A stretch of DNA of 5,074 nt from Pseudomonadota bacterium (GCA_021808985.1 JAKBAQ010000204.1:1-5074), one strand, 5' to 3'; shown: positions 1-4,896, numbered from the stretch's first letter. Notes: generated by a model from the letters alone, not told the origin. Numbers and translations: made by a program.

Positions 1-2523
1 GAACAGGCGGGCGCCCCGGCCTCGATGTTTGGCGCCCTTGGCGAGAAGATCGAGGGGGCAACCGCCAAGGTCGAGGGGATCACCGACAAGCTGCAAGTGT
101 TCCAGCGCGCGGCGGGGGCGGTGAGCGAATTTGTTATGGCGGCCCTGGCGGTGGAGCAGCTGGGCGAGGCGTTCAAATCGGTTGGCGAGCTGGGCGAGCA
201 ACTCGAGCAGCTTTCGCAGCGCACCGGCATGAGCACCGAGGCCCTTTCCGGCCTGCGGATGGTGGCGATTGAGACCGGCACGGATTTCGGCACGGTGGGC
301 GCGGGGATGCAACACCTGGCCCAGTCGATGCAGATGGCCGTGGCAACGCCCAGCAGCAAGGCAGCGGAAGCGTTCAAGGCTCTGGGCGTGTCGGTGACGG
401 ATTCCGCCGGACATTTGCGGCCCATGGGCGATGTGCTCGATGAGGTTGCCCAGAAGCTCGATCAATACGCCGATGGCACCGCCAAAGCTGCGCTCGCCGG
501 GGATATTTTCGGTCAGCGCATGGGCGGCGAGATGATCCCCGTGTTGCATGAAATGACCGGCGACGGCGGCTTGCCGGGCGTGACGGAAAAGGCCCGTGAG
601 CTGGGGATGGCCATAAGCGAAACGGCGGCCCAGACGGATTCTCAGTTTTTAGGCGCTATGCGAGAGTCTGGTGTTGGGCTTGAGGCGCTGAAGGTTCAGT
701 TCGTGCAACCCCTCTTGCCGATTCTGACCGAGTTGGCGGATGGCTTCACGGCAAGTTCGACGCAATCGGTGGTTTTGAAAACGGCGATTGCGTCGCTTGA
801 CGTGGCATTGACGGGGGTGATTGGCACGGGCGAGGCGGTGGCAACGGCGGTCAACGCGGTTGGTGCTGATATGTTTGCGTTGGGCCAAGTCATCGGCAAT
901 GTAATCAAGCTTGATTTCGCGCTCTGTGAAGCTCTCGACGGCAATTTTACCCAAGCGGCGGCAACAGCCAAGGGCGCGATTGCTGGCATCAAGGCCGCGT
1001 ATGTCGATTTCGGCAATACGTTGGAGAGTGACCTGCAGAAGGAAACCCAGATTTTCACCGGCCAGATGGGTGCCGGTGCCGCTGGTGGCGCTCAGGGTGA
1101 TGGCGGCGGCAACAAACCCCAGGCGCCGACGATTGCGCCATCGGGCGGGTCTAAGGATTGGATGACCGCGCAAAACGATGCCCTGGCGGCGCAGGAGCAA
1201 AAGCTCGAGCTGAGCGCCACGAATTGGAAGGCCGTTGACGACGAGAAGCTTCAAACCGAGGTTACGTTCTGGCGCAAAGTCACGGCGCAGGCGGGGCTTT
1301 CGGTTGACCAGCAAAAGGCGGCTCAGGCCAAGCTGATGCAGGCGCAGGTGGCGCTACACATGCACCAGCTCGAGATGGCGCAATCGGGCACCTCGGCGGT
1401 CAAAATCGCCACCAATGACCAGGTGCAGATTGCCCAGGATGCGGCGGACGCTCAGAAGCAGATCGTGCAGGCCAACTATCAGGCCCAGGTTGCGCAGTGG
1501 GACGCGGAAGTATCGGCGGGCAAAATCACCAAGGCCCAGGAGTTGCAAGACGAGATTACCGCCCAACAGCAGATGTTCAGGGCAGACTACACGGCCACCA
1601 AGGCCCAGGCGCAGTTGGCCAGCCTGTCGGTTGTGGCCAAGGCCAAGGCGCTGGATGATCTCGAAGTCATGCAGGCCCAGCACAATGCCGAGATGGTCAA
1701 GATGAACGCCGATCTATCGAAGGAGTTACAGACCGAAATGAAGGCGGCGGCGGATGCCTCGGCTCAGGCTTGGCAGCGCGCCTTCCAGCCGATCCAGCAG
1801 GCGTTCGATACCTCGATCAACGGGGTGTTGCAGGGCACCGAGACGCTCAAGCAGGCCGAGCTTAAGGCCGCGCAAAGCATCACTCTGGCGTTCATCGACG
1901 CCGAGGCCAAGAAGCTCGAAGCGGCTCTGGTGAGCGATGCGCGCCGGCTCACCATGCACCTCGCGACCGAATTTAATATGACGGCGGCGACAACCGCCGG
2001 TGTGACGACGCGGGTTGCCGCCCAGGCGGCGGGCGATGAGCAGGGCAAGGCGCTTTCCCTCGCCACGTCGCTCACGCAGATGGGGCATTACGCGGCCACG
2101 GCGGCGGGTGGCGCGTTTTCGGCGGTGGCTGGTATCCCGATTGTGGGTCCGGTGCTGGCGCCGGTGGCGGCGGCCACGGCCTTCACGGCGGTCATGGGCT
2201 ATGAGGTCATGTCCGCCGCTGGCGGCACGGTGATCGAGGCGGGCGTAAACCCGCTGGTGCAGTTGCACGAAAAGGAGATGGTGCTGCCCGCGCACATTGC
2301 CCAGCCGCTGCAAAGCGCGCTGGCAAGCAACACATTCAGCGGCGCTCCGGCTGCTGGCGAGGTGCATAACTACCACATCAATCAGACGCTGAACGCCCAC
2401 AACGCCGCCGCCGGGGATTTCACCGACCAAGTGTGGAAGTCGCTGGAAGCCGGAGCGCGCGAAGGGCGGCACACCAGCGGGCGATACCCGGCCATGAACC
2501 GCATTATGCGGCGGGGAGGCTGA
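1..2523 (+). CDS. Phage tail tape-measure protein, 5' end outside the window
   Basis: The frame is open from base 1, with eight codons before the first ATG at 25, so the true start is probably upstream. Residues below count from that ATG (832 residues). Residues about 40-235 resemble the conserved N-terminal region of tape-measure proteins, with TGMSTEALSGLRMVA near 67 and AALAGDIFGQRMGGEMIPVL near 155. A Gly/Pro-rich linker follows (about 349-377), then a long Ala/Gln/Lys-rich stretch (about 385-625) that should be helical or coiled coil. The C-terminal part has a hydrophobic Gly/Ala segment (about 687-726, including GIPIVGPVLAPVAAA) and HEKEMVLPAHIA near 748, an ending typical of this family. 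In long-tailed phages this protein sets tail length inside the tube and is ejected during DNA entry. The call is secure at family level. The ORFs on the opposite strand within it are coding shadows. Confidence 0.9.
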   Translation, partial: EQAGAPASMFGALGEKIEGATAKVEGITDKLQVFQRAAGAVSEFVMAALAVEQLGEAFKSVGELGEQLEQLSQRTGMSTEALSGLRMVAIETGTDFGTVGAGMQHLAQSMQMAVATPSSKAAEAFKALGVSVTDSAGHLRPMGDVLDEVAQKLDQYADGTAKAALAGDIFGQRMGGEMIPVLHEMTGDGGLPGVTEKARELGMAISETAAQTDSQFLGAMRESGVGLEALKVQFVQPLLPILTELADGFTASSTQSVVLKTAIASLDVALTGVIGTGEAVATAVNAVGADMFALGQVIGNVIKLDFALCEALDGNFTQAAATAKGAIAGIKAAYVDFGNTLESDLQKETQIFTGQMGAGAAGGAQGDGGGNKPQAPTIAPSGGSKDWMTAQNDALAAQEQKLELSATNWKAVDDEKLQTEVTFWRKVTAQAGLSVDQQKAAQAKLMQAQVALHMHQLEMAQSGTSAVKIATNDQVQIAQDAADAQKQIVQANYQAQVAQWDAEVSAGKITKAQELQDEITAQQQMFRADYTATKAQAQLASLSVVAKAKALDDLEVMQAQHNAEMVKMNADLSKELQTEMKAAADASAQAWQRAFQPIQQAFDTSINGVLQGTETLKQAELKAAQSITLAFIDAEAKKLEAALVSDARRLTMHLATEFNMTAATTAGVTTRVAAQAAGDEQGKALSLATSLTQMGHYAATAAGGAFSAVAGIPIVGPVLAPVAAATAFTAVMGYEVMSAAGGTVIEAGVNPLVQLHEKEMVLPAHIAQPLQSALASNTFSGAPAAGEVHNYHINQTLNAHNAAAGDFTDQVWKSLEAGAREGRHTSGRYPAMNRIMRRGG

Positions 2524-2526
2524 GAC

Positions 2527-2859
2527 ATGACCGACAACAGCCAAACCACCGCCGAGGGCCATGCCGTGGGCTATCTGGGCGGCGTCAATTCGGCCATGCT
2601 GGAGATGATTGCAATGACCCTAACGCTGTTGGCGGCGGCCACGGGAATAGAGCCTGCGGCCCATGCCCGGTCACTGCGCAAGTTGATTGCCATGTCGGAG
2701 GCGGAAACTGGGCCGCCTGGTCATGTCGAGGGGCGTTGTGTGGCCTTTGGCATCGTCGCCCAGGCGCTCGAGGGGCACAGCCTGGCCAGCTTGCGGCAAA
2801 TGCAGGCCACGCGCGGGCTGCGGGTGGTCGATGGCGGCAAGGATGACGCGCCCGAATAG
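2527..2859 (+). CDS. Small phage protein of unknown function, coupled to the tape-measure gene
   Basis: A 110-residue protein that I do not recognise. It starts three bases after the tape-measure stop. A strong Shine-Dalgarno sequence, GGGGAGG (2513-2519), lies in the last codons of the upstream gene, seven bases before the ATG, so translation is very probably coupled. The protein looks soluble and mostly helical. It has a hydrophobic stretch around residues 24-40 (MLEMIAMTLTLLAAATGIEP) that is short and interrupted for a membrane helix, and an acidic tail ending GGKDDAPE. There is no signal peptide. The strong terminator 25 bases after the stop makes this the last gene of the operon. Position suggests a tail or assembly role, but tape-measure chaperones usually lie upstream of their partner, so that function should not be assumed. 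Confidence 0.75.
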   Translation: MTDNSQTTAEGHAVGYLGGVNSAMLEMIAMTLTLLAAATGIEPAAHARSLRKLIAMSEAETGPPGHVEGRCVAFGIVAQALEGHSLASLRQMQATRGLRVVDGGKDDAPE

Positions 2860-2883
2860 GCCCCCCGTCTTGGGTGGTTTCAG

Positions 2884-2912
2884 AGCCCCGCCGCGCGGCG
2901 GGGCTTTTTTTT
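2884..2912 (+). terminator. Strong Rho-independent terminator ending the tail operon
   Basis: A perfect 22-base palindrome spans 2884-2905. It forms a GC-rich stem of about 9-10 bp with a very short loop, and its last base starts a run of eight T (2905-2912). It lies 25 bases after the stop of the 110-residue gene. Its core, CCGCCGCGCGGCGG (2888-2901), recurs at 3783-3796 and 4383-4396. Confidence 0.92.
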
Positions 2913-3138
2913 GCGCTCAGAGGCGCCTTGGGCGCGTGAGGCGGACTGATTGCTGTGCACCATGCCTGTGGTGAAGATTTTGGAATTGACTTGGCTGCCT
3001 GATTAAGAATATCGATGCTTCACCAGCAAGTTTCTCGCTTCGCTGGGGACGGCCTGGTCATCCGGGGCGGCACAACGCAACGCAACGCGCGGAATATTCC
3101 TAAACCAAATGCCCCGTTCACGGGGTGGAGCGTGTGCG
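2913..3138. other. Intergenic spacer with lower GC, no convincing gene
   Basis: No supported gene lies between the tail-operon terminator and the next ribosome binding site. The spacer holds several small signals: an 8-bp inverted repeat TGGTGAAG (2969-2976) / CTTCACCA (3018-3025), three tandem CAACG units (3073-3087), the perfect palindrome GGAATATTCC (3091-3100), and a 5-bp hairpin CCCCG-TTCA-CGGGG (3112-3125) just before the next gene's ribosome binding site. TTGACT at 2986-2991 resembles a -35 box, but I see no good -10 box at the right distance. The stretch is visibly richer in A and T than the tail genes. Confidence 0.5.
3023..3050 (-). repeat. Possible dispersed extragenic repeat ('PSEARNL'-type hairpin)
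   Basis: A hairpin with arms CCAGC (3023-3027) and GCTGG (3042-3046), extended inward by AAG/CTT across a one-base bulge. Read on the minus strand it contains AGCGAAGCGAGAAACTTG, which conceptually translates as PSEARNL. I recall this peptide signature from spurious ORFs over dispersed non-coding repeats in several bacterial groups. Only one copy is present here, so repeat status rests on resemblance. Confidence 0.3.
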
Positions 3139-3342
3139 ATGAATAAGAGCAGTGAGAAAGTAAATGAGCAGCGTGCCAGGCGGTTTTTTTGCCGGCTTGG
3201 GATGGCGCTGTCCAAAAGTCGTTCTGAATATGGCTTCTCGAGCCTTCACCATTCTGGGCCGAGATATATGGTGACCGAGAGCAATATTGTGAGAGATTAT
3301 GGTAATGATCTCGATGAGATGATGGCTCGCTGGCCGTCTTGA
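3139..3342 (+). CDS. Orphan 67-residue protein, probable moron gene
   Basis: I do not recognise this protein. The ATG at 3139 is preferred to the in-frame ATG at 3109 because GGAG (3127-3130) lies eight bases before it, while 3109 has no ribosome binding site and would begin in a hairpin. The N-terminal third is basic (QRARRFFCRLG, residues 11-21). The C-terminal end is acidic and ends YGNDLDEMMARWPS. There is no membrane segment or signal peptide. Codon use differs from neighbours: many codons end in A or T (AAT, AAA, AGT, TAT, GAT, AGA), unlike the GC-ending codons of the tail genes, which suggests separate acquisition. An intrinsic terminator starts 23 bases after the stop, so the gene looks like an independent unit. 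A long antisense ORF covers it, but that one has no supporting signals. Confidence 0.6.
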   Translation: MNKSSEKVNEQRARRFFCRLGMALSKSRSEYGFSSLHHSGPRYMVTESNIVRDYGNDLDEMMARWPS

Positions 3343-3364
3343 TCTTATGTTTGATGCCTGGATG

Positions 3365-3388
3365 ACGGCGCTTTCTGGCGCCGTTTTT
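3365..3388 (+). terminator. Rho-independent terminator of the 67-residue gene
   Basis: Arms ACGGCGC (3365-3371) and GCGCCGT (3378-3384) form a perfect 7-bp stem with a six-base loop. Five T follow (3384-3388, the first shared with the stem), then CTT. It lies 23 bases downstream of the TGA at 3340-3342 and separates this gene from the DUF4236 gene. Confidence 0.8.
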
Positions 3389-3446
3389 CTTGCGGGTTTG
3401 CACTGGTGCCGGTAGCGTGGGCGCGTTGCAACCAGAGGGGGAAGCC

Positions 3447-3767
3447 ATGGGGCTGCGTTTCCGGCGCCGTATTCGGCTCGCCAAGGGCCTTTACGTGAAT
3501 TTGAGCAAGAGCGGCTCCAGCCTGTCTATCGGCGGCCATGGCGCCACGGTGAACATCGGCAAGCATGGCGTGCGCGAGACGGTGGGCCTGCCCGGCACCG
3601 GCCTTTCATACAGCCACACCATTGGCGCCGGGCAGCACCAGGGCCAAGCCGAGGGCGCGCCCGTGCAGCCGCGCCAGGGCGGCGGCGGGCGGCCATTGCT
3701 CACGCTCTTGGGGCTGGTGGCGCTGGTGATTGTGGTGGTCGGGTTTGTGAGCGCGCTCACCCGCTGA
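3447..3767 (+). CDS. DUF4236 domain protein with a C-terminal membrane helix
   Basis: A 106-residue protein. The ATG at 3447 is chosen because AGGGGG (3436-3441) lies five bases upstream and the family characteristically begins MGLRFRRRIRL; an open frame from 3390 would add 19 residues foreign to the family. Residues 1-55 match the DUF4236 pattern: a basic start, then NLSKSG (18-23), GATVNIG (32-38) and VGLPGTGLSY (46-55). A Gln/Gly-rich linker (about 60-82) leads to one hydrophobic helix (about 84-103, LLTLLGLVALVIVVVGFVSA) ending in TR. The layout suggests a cytoplasmic basic domain anchored by its C terminus. The function of DUF4236 is not established to my knowledge. Its place next to a tail operon and a toxin-antitoxin pair fits accessory phage cargo. 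Confidence 0.86.
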   Translation: MGLRFRRRIRLAKGLYVNLSKSGSSLSIGGHGATVNIGKHGVRETVGLPGTGLSYSHTIGAGQHQGQAEGAPVQPRQGGGGRPLLTLLGLVALVIVVVGFVSALTR

Positions 3768-3782
3768 CCGGCCTTGTGTTCG

Positions 3783-3796
3783 CCGCCGCGCGGCGG
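3783..3796. repeat. GC palindrome, copy 2 of 3
   Basis: CCGCCGCGCGGCGG, identical to the core of the terminator at 2888-2901 and to 4383-4396. It lies between the converging DUF4236 and brnA stops. With copy 3 it shares 16 bases (3782-3797 and 4382-4397). Confidence 0.75.
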
Positions 3797-3811
3797 GCCG
3801 TGCGGGCTTTT
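3785..3811 (+). terminator. Possible terminator after the DUF4236 gene
   Basis: GCC-GCGC (3785-3791) can pair with GTGC-G-GGC (3800-3807), giving seven pairs including one G-U, with one bulged G and an eight-base loop. TTTT (3808-3811) follows directly. It competes with the stronger palindrome at 3783-3796, which has no T-run beside it, so efficiency is doubtful. It lies in the 59-base gap between the converging DUF4236 and brnA genes. Confidence 0.35.
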
Positions 3812-3826
3812 GTGGGGTGCGGTGCC

Positions 3827-4102
3827 TTATCCAGCCTTTTGGCGGCGGCTGGCGAGAGATCGCTTCAAAATGTCATTGGCGCGCGTCTGCCAGCCCGGCC
3901 CCGTGGCGCGCAGGTTTTCCACCACGCCCGCGTCAAGCCTCAACGTCACCTGCACCTTTGGGCTCGCGGCCTTTGGCCGCCCCCGGCGGATGATGTGGGT
4001 GCCTTCCCGCAATGTGGCGCGCTCGAAAAACTCATCGGTCAATTCCGGGGCGTCGTCCGGATCAACCCATGTGTTTCTGCCAGCGCTGTGCTTCCCGTTC
4101 AT
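3827..4102 (-). CDS. brnA: BrnA family antitoxin
   Basis: A 91-residue protein whose C-terminal half matches BrnA. It has RRGRPKA, then KVQVTLRLDAGVVENLRATGPGWQTRANDILKRSL, which is the strand and two helices of a ribbon-helix-helix DNA-binding fold with the GPGWQTR signature. The N-terminal part (PELTDEFFERA) is the segment expected to hold the toxin. In the characterised Brucella abortus pair, BrnA neutralises BrnT and represses the shared promoter. Two ATGs compete. The one at 4102 is chosen because GAGG (4113-4110) sits seven bases before it but only one base before the ATG at 4108, which would add Met-Asp. The gene overlaps brnT by 41 bases, so the two are translationally linked, with the toxin first as is usual for this family. 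The gene is complete. Confidence 0.9.
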   Translation of the reverse strand: MNGKHSAGRNTWVDPDDAPELTDEFFERATLREGTHIIRRGRPKAASPKVQVTLRLDAGVVENLRATGPGWQTRANDILKRSLASRRQKAG

Positions 4103-4334
4103 GTCCATGCCTCATCGAGATAATCCGCCGCGCCCCGTCGCGTGGCGTCCAAACCATCACCACCAGCCGCCCCGCCAGAAAGCCCGCCGTTATAAAGCGG
4201 TCCTCGCCATAGTCCTGCCGGTCATCTCTCACCGTAGCGTGGCGGCCAGAAAACACCGCCGCCGCATCGGCAAAATCAAGGCCGCGATGGGTAAGGGTTG
4301 CTTCGCGCTTGGCAGGGTCGAAGGTGATTTTCAC
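4062..4334 (-). CDS. brnT: BrnT family toxin (RelE-like ribonuclease)
   Basis: A 90-residue protein with the BrnT pattern throughout: KITFDPAKREATLTHRGLDF (2-21), AAAVF (24-28), DRQDYGEDRFITAG (38-51), the core strands RLVVMVWTPRD, and RIISMRHGHEREAQRW near the end. BrnT proteins have a RelE-like fold and stop growth by cutting RNA; BrnA binds and inactivates them. The start is GTG at 4334-4332; no upstream in-frame start was seen, and family members begin at this point. No Shine-Dalgarno sequence precedes it (upstream reads CTACAATAAATAC), and the predicted promoter puts the mRNA start at about the GTG itself. The gene is intact, with no truncation, and is first in a two-gene operon with brnA. 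In a prophage such pairs may stabilise the element or act against other phages; which applies here cannot be told. Confidence 0.92.
   Translation of the reverse strand: MKITFDPAKREATLTHRGLDFADAAAVFSGRHATVRDDRQDYGEDRFITAGFLAGRLVVMVWTPRDGARRIISMRHGHEREAQRWQKHMG
4110..4113 (-). promoter_or_regulatory. Ribosome binding site that decides the brnA start
   Basis: GAGG on the minus strand, inside the brnT coding sequence. It is seven bases from the ATG at 4102 and only one base from the ATG at 4108, so the former is preferred. Confidence 0.55.
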
Positions 4335-4336
4335 GT

Positions 4337-4357
4337 ATTTATTGTAGTTACATAAAT
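4337..4357. promoter_or_regulatory. Candidate BrnA operator over the brnTA -10 box
   Basis: AT-rich inverted repeats in a GC-rich window: ATTTAT (4337-4342) with ATAAAT (4352-4357), and nested TGTA (4343-4346) with TACA (4349-4352), offset by half a base from the outer pair. The -10 box lies inside. BrnA-type antitoxins repress their own promoter, so a dyad here is the expected operator; binding is inferred. Confidence 0.45.
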
Positions 4358-4369
4358 CACCCTGGGCAA
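4341..4369 (-). promoter_or_regulatory. brnTA promoter, predicting a near-leaderless mRNA
   Basis: On the minus strand, the -35 box TTGCCC (4369-4364) and the -10 box TACAAT (4346-4341, five of six consensus bases) are exactly 17 bases apart. The GTG of brnT is six bases after the -10 box, so transcription would start at about 4335-4334, on the start codon. Confidence 0.62.
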
Positions 4370-4382
4370 CGCTTTTTTGATG

Positions 4383-4396
4383 CCGCCGCGCGGCGG
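4383..4396. repeat. GC palindrome, copy 3 of 3
   Basis: CCGCCGCGCGGCGG, identical to 2888-2901 and 3783-3796. It lies just upstream of the brnTA -35 box. No T-run follows it on either strand (on the plus strand six T precede it), so it is not a terminator in this setting. Confidence 0.75.
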
Positions 4397-4399
4397 GGT

Positions 4400-4414
4400 G
4401 CGAACGGCGTTCGC
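4400..4414. repeat. Perfect inverted repeat GCGAAC-GGC-GTTCGC
   Basis: Six-base arms and a three-base loop, four bases after palindrome copy 3. It is the middle member of three consecutive hairpins between the regulator gene and the brnTA promoter. Confidence 0.6.
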
Positions 4415-4427
4415 GCGCTGAAATGAC

Positions 4428-4456
4428 AAACCCCGCCGGGTTAGGGCGGGGTTTTT
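4428..4456. terminator. Terminator, possibly bidirectional, between the regulator and brnTA
   Basis: A perfect 10-bp stem, AAACCCCGCC (4428-4437) with GGCGGGGTTT (4445-4454), loop GGGTTAG. On the plus strand five T follow (4452-4456). On the minus strand the stem is followed by TTTGTCATTT, a weaker T-rich tail. The only gene that could feed it closely is the minus-strand regulator ending at 4580. On the plus strand it would stop readthrough that would otherwise be antisense to brnTA. An outer pair TGACAA (4424-4429) / TTGTCA (4471-4476) encloses it. Confidence 0.68.
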
Positions 4457-4579
4457 GCGGTCTAGGGGGCTTGTCATCGCTTGGCCCTGAACCGGCCCCT
4501 TGCGGGGTCTTCCAAGCCCGGCTCTGCCCTGGGGGGGGCGGTGTTGCGGGTGCGAGTGCTGTTTTACACTATTGCGGCT
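4457..4579. other. Short intergenic stretch without a supported gene
   Basis: Between the hairpin cluster and the regulator's stop I see only a hairpin GGCCCC-TTGC-GGGGTC (4494-4509, one G-U pair, no T-run) and a run of eight G (4531-4538). Plus-strand reading frames here continue antisense into the regulator gene and lack ribosome binding sites. Confidence 0.4.
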
Positions 4580-4831
4580 TTATTCGCCATCGCCCGGCTT
4601 GGCCAGGCGCACGCCAGCGCCGCCGCCATTCTCCGGGATGAATTGCACGCCCGCCGCCTCGAGGGCTGTGCGGATGGCGGAGGCTGTTGAGCGCCTGGGG
4701 TTTGTTTGGCCGTCCTCTATTCGAGCAATCGTGCGCTCTGTGGTGCCCGCGTTCTCGGCCAGTTTGTCCCGCGACCAGCCGATTAAAGCCCGAGCGGCCC
4801 TTAGCTGTGCCGGGATAATGTCGTTTTTCAT
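4580..4831 (-). CDS. Small XRE-type helix-turn-helix transcriptional regulator
   Basis: An 83-residue protein that is essentially one DNA-binding domain. Residues about 8-62 form the five-helix XRE/Cro fold: QLRAARALIGWSRDKLAENA, then the recognition helix region TTERTIARIEDGQTNPR, then STASAIRTALEAAGV. It ends QFIPENGGGAGVRLAKPGDGE, a tail common in short alphaproteobacterial regulators of this type. No sensor, protease or oligomerisation domain is present, so it is closer to a Cro-like or minimal repressor than to a full-length CI. Start choice: ATG at 4831 with AAGG (4843-4840) eight bases upstream. Its start codon lies inside one of two near-identical 24-bp repeats, which predicts autoregulation. 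It diverges from the gene at 4956. Its DNA target and signal are unknown. Confidence 0.9.
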   Translation of the reverse strand: MKNDIIPAQLRAARALIGWSRDKLAENAGTTERTIARIEDGQTNPRRSTASAIRTALEAAGVQFIPENGGGAGVRLAKPGDGE

Positions 4832-4837
4832 GACACA
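4814..4837. promoter_or_regulatory. Operator-like direct repeat, copy A, over the regulator start codon
   Basis: A 24-bp unit that matches 4844-4867 at 20 of 24 positions, in the same orientation and 30 bp away. Each unit contains a TGTC/GACA dyad with a nine-base spacer. This copy covers the ATG of the helix-turn-helix gene, so a bound protein would block its expression. Part of the similarity lies in codons 1-6 of the gene. Confidence 0.6.
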
Positions 4838-4841
4838 GACC

Positions 4842-4871
4842 TTGCTAATGTCGTCTTTTATGACATAGAAT
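4842..4871 (+). promoter_or_regulatory. Promoter of the divergent gene at 4956
   Basis: TTGCTA (4842-4847) and TAGAAT (4866-4871, five of six consensus bases) with an 18-base spacer. The expected mRNA start is near 4878, leaving a leader of about 78 bases. Operator copy B overlaps both boxes. Confidence 0.55.
4844..4867. promoter_or_regulatory. Operator-like direct repeat, copy B, inside the divergent promoters
   Basis: The second 24-bp unit, 30 bp (about three helical turns) from copy A. Its dyad is better, ATGTC/GACAT. It fills the spacer between the plus-strand -35 and -10 boxes and covers the likely -10 box of the regulator's own promoter. Confidence 0.6.
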
Positions 4872-4886
4872 TTGACGACTTCGCAA
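4857..4886 (-). promoter_or_regulatory. Weak candidate promoter of the regulator gene
   Basis: On the minus strand, TTGCGA (4886-4881) and CATAAA (4862-4857), 18 bases apart, each matching four of six consensus bases. The leader would be about 20 bases. It overlaps the plus-strand promoter, so the two could not be used at the same time. Confidence 0.3.
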
Positions 4887-4895
4887 GCTGCGAAG
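4879..4895 (+). promoter_or_regulatory. Leader hairpin 1 of the divergent mRNA
   Basis: CTTCGCA-AGC-TGCGAAG, a perfect 7-bp inverted repeat with a three-base loop. It would sit at the very 5' end of the mRNA if transcription starts near 4878. As DNA, it could also be a protein-binding dyad. Confidence 0.5.
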
Positions 4896-4896
4896 C

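Noticed and set aside
649..2562. Long minus-strand reading frames (649-1314, 1726-2562) opposite the tape-measure gene
   Set aside because: Arg/His/Leu-rich translations typical of the reverse complement of GC-rich coding DNA, with no family resemblance; the plus-strand gene is clear.
2962..3006. A 14-codon mini-ORF (MPVVKILELTWLPD)
   Set aside because: No ribosome binding site and no downstream gene in a position to be controlled by it as a leader peptide.
3184..3190. Run of seven T in the orphan gene as a frameshift site
   Set aside because: The alternative frames continue only a short way and there is no downstream stimulatory structure; normal reading gives a complete small gene.
3020..3484. 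A 154-residue minus-strand reading frame over the orphan gene
   Set aside because: It runs through a supported plus-strand terminator and into the DUF4236 gene, and its translation is low-quality. The plus-strand gene has a ribosome binding site and terminator.
3774..4355. A 193-residue plus-strand reading frame antisense to brnTA
   Set aside because: It covers both brnT and brnA, which match known families over their full lengths; its own translation matches nothing.
4531..4538. Run of eight G as a phase-variable tract
   Set aside because: It lies outside any supported gene and promoter, so slippage would have no evident effect.
4423..4868. Plus-strand reading frames over the helix-turn-helix gene
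   Set aside because: They are antisense to a clear regulator, have no ribosome binding site, and pass through the terminator or operators.
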